A DNA stretch of 64,000 bases, taken from an uncultured Oscillospiraceae bacterium (GTDB lineage Bacteria; Bacillota; Clostridia; Oscillospirales; Oscillospiraceae). The notes under the pieces were generated by a model, which ran no database searches, had not been told where the DNA came from, and worked only from the letters and a program-made list of their open reading frames with translations. Shown here in pieces: positions 38,592-47,000 of the stretch. The position numbers and the translations under genes are program-made. Positions within the stretch are counted from its first letter, which is position 1. Every line of letters begins with the position of its first letter. The DNA lies in contig CANPVS010000002.1 of the NCBI GenBank assembly GCA_947581795.1, positions 62,001 to 126,000 of the forward strand. The letters are read 5' to 3'.

Positions 38592-40175
38592 TTAGAATGT
38601 TGTACTATCTGTGTTTTCAAAAAGCACGTTTAGCTCGTCGGAAAACAGATAGGTTATTTCAATATGCTTGTCCTCAAAAACGCGGATGCTTTTGACAGTC
38701 TGAGCAAGCGTTGCTCGGTCGAGCGTTTCCAGTTCGCCGCGGCGGACAAGCTGTTCTACCCATGAGTGCTCCAGAACTTCATCGGGCCGTTCTTGCTTCT
38801 CGGCCTTGGCGATCTGGGCCTCAAGGTCACTCTCCTGCCGGTCATAATCTGCCTTGTAACGCATAAACTCTTCGCGGCTGAGAAGCTTGTCCCGGTAATC
38901 CTCATAGGTGCTTTGCTTCAGATGACGGATACGGGCAAGAGCGCCTTGGAGCCGGGCCAGCTCGTTCTCTCGGCGGGATGTGACGGGGGAGGAGGCTCGC
39001 TGCTCCTCAGACAGAGCTTTGAGGTCAGTAACGGCGCGGATAACACGGTTTATGTCATTTAGGATGATTTTAGAGAGTGTGTCCTCTCTGATATAGTGAG
39101 GAGAGCAGACAGATGCTCCATAGCGGTGGTAGGACCCACAGGAGTACGTCACACGTCCGTTCCAGGTGGTCTTGCACAAGGAGCGGCCGCAGTCTCCGCA
39201 GGAGAGGAGCCCTGCGTACATACTCACATTTCCCTCGAAATCAATGGGGCGGGCGTTGGCGCTTATCTGTGCCTGGACGGTATCCCACAACTCCCGGGAG
39301 ATGATGGGCTCATGCATACCCTCTACGACGATCCAATCCTTCTCCGGGGCGGCCTTTGCCTTCCCGTGCATACCGGGGCGGACATACCGGCCAGATACGA
39401 CTGTACCTATATAGACCTGGCTTCGCAGGATGCGATGGACGGTGGCATATGTCCAGTATCTGGTGGAGTCCAGCTTGTGATTGTTGGTGTACCGCTCGCC
39501 CATGAGGCGCTTGTACTCGCTGGGGCATGGGATATGCTCGTCGTTCAAAGTCTTGGCGATGCGTATCTGGCCAATCCCAGCGGCGGCCATTGTGAAGATG
39601 CGCCTCACGACCTGGGATGCAACAGGGTCAATGATAAGATGGTTCTTCTTGTCGGGGTCTTTTAGGTAGCCGTAGGAGGCAAAGGCCCCGACGAATTCAC
39701 CCCGTCGCTGCTTGGTGGTGAAGGAACTGCGGACCTTGGAGGAGATGTCCTTGGCGTACTGGGTGTTGAAGACGTTTTTCAGCGGCAGGAGCATATCGTA
39801 GGGGCCCTGGAGGCTGTCCACGGCGTCGTTGACCGCGATGAAGCGGACATCCCGAGAGGGGAACCACCGTTCCAGATAATAGCCCATGTCGATGTAGTCC
39901 CGGCCGAAGCGGGAAAGGTCTTTTACGACCACACAGTCGATCTTGCCAGCGTTGATATCCTCAAGCATCCGCTTAAAGGCCGGCCGGTCAAAATTGGTGC
40001 CGGTGAAACCGTCGTCCACATAGTCATCGGTGAGGACCAGCTCCGTATGCCGGCCGCAGTAGTCCTCTATCAAACGGAGCTGGTTTCCGATGCTGTCACT
40101 TTCCAGCTTGTCCCCATCCTCACGGGACAAGCGGGCGTAGCGGGCGACCTTGTATTTTTCTTTTGTGTATGTCAT
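38592..40175 (-). CDS. Large serine recombinase (resolvase/integrase with recombinase domain and Zn ribbon)
   Basis: YARLSREDGDKLESDSIGNQ; VVVKDLSRFGRDYIDMGYYLE; GLLSCGDCGRSLCKTTWNGRVTYSCGSYHRYGASVCSPHYI. Confidence 0.95.
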   Translation of the reverse strand: MTYTKEKYKVARYARLSREDGDKLESDSIGNQLRLIEDYCGRHTELVLTDDYVDDGFTGTNFDRPAFKRMLEDINAGKIDCVVVKDLSRFGRDYIDMGYYLERWFPSRDVRFIAVNDAVDSLQGPYDMLLPLKNVFNTQYAKDISSKVRSSFTTKQRRGEFVGAFASYGYLKDPDKKNHLIIDPVASQVVRRIFTMAAAGIGQIRIAKTLNDEHIPCPSEYKRLMGERYTNNHKLDSTRYWTYATVHRILRSQVYIGTVVSGRYVRPGMHGKAKAAPEKDWIVVEGMHEPIISRELWDTVQAQISANARPIDFEGNVSMYAGLLSCGDCGRSLCKTTWNGRVTYSCGSYHRYGASVCSPHYIREDTLSKIILNDINRVIRAVTDLKALSEEQRASSPVTSRRENELARLQGALARIRHLKQSTYEDYRDKLLSREEFMRYKADYDRQESDLEAQIAKAEKQERPDEVLEHSWVEQLVRRGELETLDRATLAQTVKSIRVFEDKHIEITYLFSDELNVLFENTDSTTF

Positions 40176-40186
40176 TGCGCGTGTCC

Positions 40187-40324
40187 TCAGGCCGCGGTAT
40201 GTACCTTGATGAGGTCGGCGGCTACCTGTTCCGCCGTGCGCTTTCCGTCAAAGAGACGAACGATGCGGTAGGGGGGGACGGGCAGCTTGCGAGAGGAGGG
40301 GGCGCTGGTTTTGTCCGTATTCAT
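40187..40324 (-). CDS. Small mobile-element-associated protein upstream of the serine recombinase
   Basis: MNTDKTSAPSSRKLPVPPYRIVRLFDGKRTAEQVAADLIKVHTAA with GGAGGTCAAGA RBS; common neighbour of such recombinases. Confidence 0.6.
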   Translation of the reverse strand: MNTDKTSAPSSRKLPVPPYRIVRLFDGKRTAEQVAADLIKVHTAA

Positions 40325-40483
40325 TCTTGACCTCCATAATAAGAATTCTTGTTCATTGTTATGAAGGTACGCCGGCAAACATACCTGGGTAAGCTTGAGA
40401 CGGGCGGGCTTCTGACCATGGTAGGAGTCATAAACTGGCGGCATAGCATGTTCTCACACTCCTTATTAATTTAAGTAAGAAAA

Positions 40484-40512
40484 CACCGTGCAGGTAGAAA
40501 CCCTACACGGTG
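40484..40512 (-). terminator. Hairpin with T-tract on minus strand (candidate terminator/attenuator)
   Basis: Minus: CACCGTGTAGGGTTTCTACCTGCACGGTG followed by TTTTCTTAC. Confidence 0.5.
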
Positions 40513-40608
40513 CCTGTGAGAATACATGCACTGCCTGGCCGCGCTGCCGCGCTTGTAATACCATGTCGTGCGGTTCCGGTGCATGCCGGGAGCACGACCG
40601 GTATCCTG

Positions 40609-40640
40609 TGGTATAACAGCGCGGAGCGTCTGTTATACCA
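40609..40640. repeat. Perfect 11-bp inverted repeat TGGTATAACAG-N10-CTGTTATACCA
   Basis: Direct reading; related TGGTATAATA at 40669. Confidence 0.85.
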
Positions 40641-40885
40641 TCGCTCTCTTGCGAAAACGCGAAAGTGCTGGTATAATACAAAATGCGGTGCGACGTAAGT
40701 CGTTGTGTAGGTGATGAGACCACCTGTGCAGGCGTGAAGGGGTTGCCGCCCCTTCATGCTGCCGTTTGTTTTCTTTATGTGTTGATTATATCATATACGC
40801 ATGCGTATGTCAAGAGAAAAATACGCCTGCGTATAATTTTTCTTGAATAATTCTTCCTAATAGGGTATTATATAGTTGAAAGTAG

Positions 40886-41086
40886 GTGTTTTCAGTGGCT
40901 CGTACCGAATCAGTTGACCGTGCAATACGGAAGTATGATGCAGAAAAGGTCGATAAAATCATGTTCCGGGTCCCTAAAGGCAAGAAGGAAATCATCAATT
41001 CGCACGCCACGGAGATGGGCGAATCTATGGCGTCTTTCTTGAATCGAGCTATCGATGAAACAATGGAAAGGGACAAGGCAAAGTAG
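40886..41086 (+). CDS. Arc/RHH-like small DNA-binding protein (candidate antitoxin or element regulator)
   Basis: VARTESVDRAIRKYDAEKVDKIMFRVPKGKKEIINSHATEMGESMASFLNRAIDETMERDKAK; likely GTG start at 40895. Confidence 0.7.
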   Translation: MFSVARTESVDRAIRKYDAEKVDKIMFRVPKGKKEIINSHATEMGESMASFLNRAIDETMERDKAK

Positions 41087-41192
41087 TCTGTCTGGCATAT
41101 AGTCACGGCATTTGCGTGGTGCGTGGAGCCAATACGATGTGGCAAAACCCGCAAATGCCCTGTTTGCAGTTGCCGCACTCGCGCATCACCCT

Positions 41193-41767
41193 GGGGCAAC
41201 GAGGATACCCAGACTCTCATCGATATTCTGACGAAGTACGACGTGCGGGCCACGTTCTTTTTGGTGGGCCAGTGGGCAGACAAATACCCCGAGAGCGTGA
41301 AGGCCCTGGCCGACGCGGGTATGGAGATCGGCAACCACTCGGATACCCATCCCCACATGGCAAAGCTGTCCGAAAAACAGATCATCGACGAGGTGAGCTT
41401 ATGCAGCGGCAAGATCGAGGCCATCACGGGAACGCCGGTGAGCCTGTTCCGCTGTCCCTACGGAGAATATGACGATGAGGTGATCACCACCGTCCGCAAC
41501 ATGGGTGTCCAGCCCATTCAGTGGGACGTGGATTCTCTGGACTGGAAGGATCTGAGCGCGGACGATATCTACAAGCGGGTCACCTCCAGGGTTACGGACG
41601 GGAGCATCATCCTGTTCCACAACGCCGCCAAGCACACCCCGGAGGCCCTGGCGGGCATTATCGAGTATCTGCTCCAGGAGGGATACGAGATCGTACCTGT
41701 GTCGGAGCTGCTGCTGACGGGAGAGTATGACATAGACAACACCGGGCGCATGACGCCAAAAGCGTGA
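41193..41767 (+). pseudogene. PdaB-like polysaccharide deacetylase, 3' fragment
   Basis: GNEDTQTLIDILTKYDVRATFFLVGQWADKYPESVKALADAGMEIGNHSDTHPHM...FRCPYGEYDD; NodB domain remainder immediately after the CCTGGGG repeat. Confidence 0.92.
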
Positions 41768-41874
41768 CGATGCCGGCCCCGCGCCTTCTTTGGAGAGTGC
41801 GGGGCCGGTATGCTGCCTGATCAGAAATCATATGATATTGCCGCCGGCCAGAGATGGCAGGCGGCAGAAGGAAG

Positions 41875-42288
41875 TCAGGATGTAGTGTTTGACGAGAGTG
41901 GGGGCACGGCGTGCGGACGGCTGCCCATGGACTGGCAGTATACGGCAAGGACAAAAACAAGCGCCTTTGGCGTGGGCTTCTCCGCAACAGAGTGGCCGTA
42001 GATCTTGTGGAGCTTCTCCCGGTCGCCATAGTCCCAGATATCAGCGGTGACCCGGGAGAGCGCTTTGGATACAGCCCCGGCGGACATACCGGTGCGGGCT
42101 TGGACCATAGCGCAGATAACGCCCATTTTGGGCTCCTCAGGGAGACAGGACCAGGCTGCCTCCACTGCCAGACTGAGCACATAGTAGCAGGACTTATTGC
42201 GGCGTCCGCTCAGTTTGGTCACGATACGTTGGACCGTCCATATGAGAAACCATCCTCTCCTGTCTGAAAGCTGCTCAGTGCCGCGCAT
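41875..42288 (-). CDS. Stand-alone Spo0A C-terminal (DNA-binding) domain-like protein
   Basis: SCYYVLSLAVEAAW...GAVSKALSRVTADIWDYGDREKLHKIYGHSVAEKPTPKALVFVLA resembles Spo0A-C ('VERAIRHAIEVAWSRG...LFGYTV...KPTNSEFI'). Confidence 0.6.
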   Translation of the reverse strand: MRGTEQLSDRRGWFLIWTVQRIVTKLSGRRNKSCYYVLSLAVEAAWSCLPEEPKMGVICAMVQARTGMSAGAVSKALSRVTADIWDYGDREKLHKIYGHSVAEKPTPKALVFVLAVYCQSMGSRPHAVPPLSSNTTS

Positions 42289-42316
42289 TTTGTTAGCCGC
42301 TGTTCCTCCGTGTCGA

Positions 42317-42688
42317 TCATAGGAGCGCTTCCTCCCGGTGCTCTTTTTCGTACCGGTCTATTTCTGCCAACAAGAAATGGACCATATTCTCAACGAAGGC
42401 GAGAGTGCTTTCCGGCTGGCCTCTCAGCATGGAGAGAATGTTAAGGGTATGTATATCGTAATCATTGCCGTAAAGGATGCTGTCGGCGCTGATGTGCAGC
42501 GCGTCGACGAGCTTCCGCAGGATGACGGAGCTCATTGCCTTACGTCCATGCTCCAGATTTGTGCAGTACGACGGGCTGATGCCGGCCAATTCTGCCAGTT
42601 CCTCCTGTGTCAGATGGGCGCGGACCCGCGCCTCATACAGATTTTCTCCCATCGAACGCTGTAATTCTGTCTTATTCACGAAAATCAT
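42317..42688 (-). CDS. XRE-family HTH regulator
   Basis: LYEARVRAHLTQEELAELAGISPSYCTNLEHGRKAMSSVILRKLVDAL. Confidence 0.88.
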   Translation of the reverse strand: MIFVNKTELQRSMGENLYEARVRAHLTQEELAELAGISPSYCTNLEHGRKAMSSVILRKLVDALHISADSILYGNDYDIHTLNILSMLRGQPESTLAFVENMVHFLLAEIDRYEKEHREEALL

Positions 42689-42931
42689 CCCTCCTTGGGA
42701 TGATTATATTTTCTATAAGAATAAGTTTGAATAAACTAATGTTCTAATTATTCTTTCCAACAGAAATGATTCGGATACTATGGTCTGAGGTGATGGGCGG
42801 GAATCTGTTGACTGACTGGCAAGCAAAGGGGTATAATCAAACAAAAGTTATCCCTTTCGGTACAGTCGGACGGGGAAGATGCGGAGAGTCAGTTGTAGAG
42901 TGGCGCCAGGAGGCGTTTGGATAGTGAGAGT

Positions 42932-43486
42932 ATGAAAAAGCGTTCTCAACGATTGCTCACAGTTTTTGTGGTCATAACGCTGTTGTTTATATGGATCAAC
43001 TCCATGTTCCCCGCGGATGTGTCCGGTCAGATGAGCGGGTGGGTGCAGCGGCTGCTTCAGCCTGTGCTGGATTTCCTGTACAGCGGCCGCATCGAGGGCG
43101 CACTGGCTAAGCTGGCGTCCCGCTTGCCTGCGCCGCTGGAGAGAGCTGTGCTGTGGGCGAAAAAGGCGATGGAAGAACTGCTGGCCCTTGGGCCTGTGTA
43201 TCTGGTACGGAAAGCGGCTCATTTTTCGGAATATACGCTGCTGGGCTTTTTCATGGGGCTGCTGTGTGTGAGCCGCGACGACCGGCTCCGGTTCCTGTTA
43301 CCGGAGGGTTTATGCCTTGTTGCCGCGCTCATTGACGAGGGCATACAGCTCTTTTCCGAGGGCCGGGGCGCCAGCCTTCGTGACGTGTGCATCGACCTGT
43401 CTGGGGCTACTCTCGGCGTACTGATCGCACTGCTCGTGCTTGTGATCGTTGGACACATGGGAAGGAAACCGGAAAAGGCGGTGTGA
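42932..43486 (+). CDS. VanZ-like family membrane protein
   Basis: FIWINSMFPADVSG...VRKAAHFSEYTLLGFFMGLL...LIDEGIQLFSEGRGASLRDVCIDLSGATLG. Confidence 0.88.
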   Translation: MKKRSQRLLTVFVVITLLFIWINSMFPADVSGQMSGWVQRLLQPVLDFLYSGRIEGALAKLASRLPAPLERAVLWAKKAMEELLALGPVYLVRKAAHFSEYTLLGFFMGLLCVSRDDRLRFLLPEGLCLVAALIDEGIQLFSEGRGASLRDVCIDLSGATLGVLIALLVLVIVGHMGRKPEKAV

Positions 43487-43530
43487 CAGGAAGACGATGA
43501 CTGATCGTTCCAAGTGAATAGCATTTTTTT

Positions 43531-43568
43531 AGCGCCGGTCAGCGATCCATGCTGTCCGGCGCTTTTTG
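43531..43568 (+). terminator. Rho-independent terminator after vanZ-like gene
   Basis: AGCGCCGG...CCGGCGCT followed by TTTTT. Confidence 0.8.
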
Positions 43569-43671
43569 TATTGTCCTTTTCTGTCCGCTGCCGTCAAATT
43601 CTGTCCGAGCAGAAAAAGTCTTCACAAAATGGATTTATGCTCAAGACAGCAATATACCTGGAGTGCAAGCA

Positions 43672-43884
43672 ATGGCAGAACGGATCGAATACAGTCTTGT
43701 GGCGTGTGCTGCCACGGGAAAGTACGGCATTATGGCGCTGGAGAAGGAGAGCGGCGCGTGGGCCCTGGCATATCCATTCAGTGACGATAAGAAACGGATA
43801 GATGAACTCGTGGGCCGTCTTGACCGGGACCAGACGTCCCTGGAAGCCTTTGAGGAAGCTTTTTTGCGCGGTGAGCTGCCATGA
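43672..43884 (+). CDS. Small conserved protein (DUF6514-like)
   Basis: MAERIEYSLVACAATGKYGIMALEKESG...IDELVGRLDRDQTSLEAFEEAFLRGEL. Confidence 0.5.
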   Translation: MAERIEYSLVACAATGKYGIMALEKESGAWALAYPFSDDKKRIDELVGRLDRDQTSLEAFEEAFLRGELP

Positions 43885-44060
43885 TAAACGCTCACCGCTT
43901 TTTGTGTTAAGAGGGTGCCTGCCGCTGCATCATAAGAAAAGGTAAAAATAATTCGGATTACGTAACAAAAGACTTGATTAGTTATGGTAAACCTGATAAA
44001 ATATGGCGTACCGACATATTTCGATCCTGCGGGGCGGGATCACGGACACGAGGTGCCGTT

Positions 44061-47000
44061 ATGAAAAAAATCATCTCTCTGCTGCTGGCATGGATCATGG
44101 TGTTCAGCCTGGCGGTCCCTGTCTTCGGCGTACAGGAAGAGGCGCAGGATGGGGATCCGCTGGCCGCGCCTTACGGCCAGGACGACTTGCCGGTTGAGGA
44201 GGAGTCTGGCGGCGAGTTGGTGGTGGAGACAGAACCTCCCGTGTACGAGCCCATTCCTACATCAGAGCCCGCGCCGGAGGAGGACATGCCCACGCTCCCG
44301 GAGGAGCCCGCTCCCGTGGATCCTACAGAGGAACCGGTGGCTGACCCCACGGCTACGACTGAGCCGTCAGAAGCTCCTGAAGCATCGGCCAGCCCGGAGC
44401 CCTCTGAGAGCCCGATGCCCTCTGAGAGCCCAATGCCTTCCGAGGAGCCGGAGACGGAGGAGGACAGCGGGATCATGCTCGTGTCCACCGACGTCACAAC
44501 GGGTCAGATCGATGTGACCATATCCAACGCCATGGACCTGGCTGCTGACCCTATGCTCACTGTGTCTTTGAGCGGCGGCGTCCATGAACCCGTCAATGTG
44601 TCTGCCAACGGATCTATACATAGTTTTCAGAATCTGCAGCCTGGTGACTATACGCTCACGGTCACCGGTCAGTGGTTTGTTCCCTATACCCAGGCCGTCC
44701 ATGTGGATGCCTGCGACGGCGTGACGGTGAAGCTCACCGTGGGACAACTCCCATTTTATAATGATAAGGACTATCATCCAGGTGTGCTCCGGTACGGCGA
44801 TCTGAACAGCGATGGCTATGTGAACGATGACGATTGGGATGTGTTGAAGTTGGCCCTGGTCAGTAGCGACGCATCCTATGACCTGAACGGCAGCGGTGAA
44901 ACCGACCTGGCCGACGCACAGTGTCTGGCCAAGGCCATGAAGGTCCAGGCTATGGAGGCCACCCTGGAGCACTATGTGCCGGCGACGGCCATCACATCCG
45001 GTGCAGACGTGGGTACGACTGTCACCGGCGATCTGCAGGACCTGTTCCAGGCCAACGAGCGGCCTGTCCTTCTTGGCAATGTGGATGATACGCCCATTTC
45101 CGACAAAGCGCCCGTGCAGGTTGAGATGGCGATGGCCGACGGCGCCACAGCGGACGTCATCGTTCTGGATAAAACAAATATCTCCGACGCTGAGATCACC
45201 GTCGACACCGATGAAGGGATCAAAACTTTTGTCATCGGCTATCCCGCTCCCATAACGGCTCCGCTCTCCGGTGATGAGCCCTCTTCGGAGGCGATGACCA
45301 TCTCCGCATTCAGCACGGTGGCTGCGCCCATCATGCCCATCAATGGCACGCCTGTGACAAAAGACGGCAACGGCAATATACAATTAAATCTTGGCGGGCA
45401 GGTAGCCGTGAAGCGGGTCACTATCCGCATCACGGGCACAGAGACCGGTGATCTTGCCTCCATCACCCAGGTGGAGTTTGTGAACGGTATGGAAAGCCGC
45501 ATTCCGGAGCCCCAGCTGGACGTGCCCCAGAACCTGACTGCCGTTCCCGGCAGCCGGCAGTTCACCATTTCCTGGACGGCGTGTCAAAACATCACCGGTT
45601 ACCAGGTGCAAGTCTCGGACGGCAATACATCGGAGACCTATGACCTTGCCGGCACCAGCCTCACTGTCACCAGCTTCGGCGGCAAAGAGGTCCTCAACTA
45701 CACAACTTATACGGTCTGTGTCCAATCCGTCAACGGCAAGTGGGAGAGCGGCTTCTGCGAAGCCGTATCCGTGACGCCCAAGCCCACCGGCCGGCCGGAC
45801 AAGCCGGACAATGTGAAGGCGGCGGGCGGCTTCCAGTCGATCACCGTCTCCTGGAAGAACATGAAGGACACCCAGAGCTACAACCTCTATTACCGGGATA
45901 CGGCGGCCGGCGAGACTTACCAGAAAATTGAGGGCATCACGGCTACCAGCTATGCCTTCACCGGCCTGACCGGCGGCCAGATAGAGTACGAGGTCTATGT
46001 GACCGGCGTGAATGAATTCGGCGAGAGCGGCGAGTCCATACACGCTACGGCCAAGACCGTCAGCGGCGACCCGCCCCAGATGCCTCAATTCAACCTGATC
46101 AACCGCAATGAGGCCGGTGTGCCCGGACCCTATCACATCAGGGAAACGGCAATGGCCAACTCCGCCGGCGCCACCTATGGAAGCGCCTCGGATAACGGCG
46201 CCAGCGTCTGGGCCACCGTGGACAGCGTTCCCACATCCTACTACGAGAGGGCCAGCTGGGACGAGGGCGGCTATAACGGTCTCTACAGCCGGGGCCTCAT
46301 CTACACCTTTGACCGGGCCTATGAGATGGACACCATCGGCGTGATGAGCATGGACCCCTCCATGGACTTCACCTATGCTGGTGTGCGCTGGTGGGACGAG
46401 GCCGGACAGGCCCACGACCTGGGCTGCAATGTGGTCCGCACAGAGGACCACAAAGACGCCAACGGCGGGAGATACTTCTTCATCCGTCTGCCGGAGCCCA
46501 TCACCACTAGCAAGCTCCAGGTGGGCGTGGCCCGCTATTGGGCCGGCAACAACCGTATCAACATTGCCGAGATTTATTTCTATCAGTACGACGACCTGAA
46601 AAAGCGCATCAACGCCCTGTATGCGGACGATTTGCACACCACGCTGGTGGAGGGCGTCACCGAGGACATGCTGGACCAGCTGGCGGCGGATATCGACGCC
46701 TCCCATGACGCCTTCGGCCATGTGAACCCGGATAAGGATCAGCTCGTAAAGGAGCTGGATACTGCCCGGCAGATCTTCCGCGACCAGTTCCTGCGCAAGG
46801 TCACCCATGTCCACACCGGTATCACCGGCCGGGGCGACGAGCACGGCTTCGGCGGCCTCAATGCCTGGCAGCCTCTGGGCGTCACGGCGGCGGCCGGGGA
46901 GAAGATCACGGTCTACGTGGGCAGCAGCTTGAGAAATACCGGAGAGTCTACCAACCTGCAGCTGATATTCACCCAGTATCACGCCGAGGCCAGCGCCATG

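Larger units (their letters stand above)
29144..41193. mobile_element. ~12.05-kb serine-integrase-type genomic island carrying a phase-variable adhesin
   Basis: Host pdaB-like gene split; CCTGGGG on both sides (29142-29148, 41190-41196); ends rebuild TTGCCGCACTC-gcg-CATCACCC-TG-GGGTGATG-taa-GAGTGCGGCAA; encodes large serine recombinase. Confidence 0.9.

Noticed and set aside
40503-40757. Minus-strand ORFs (84-85 aa) in the hairpin-rich region
   Set aside because: Residues follow palindromic DNA and both strands give similar short ORFs; treated as noncoding structure
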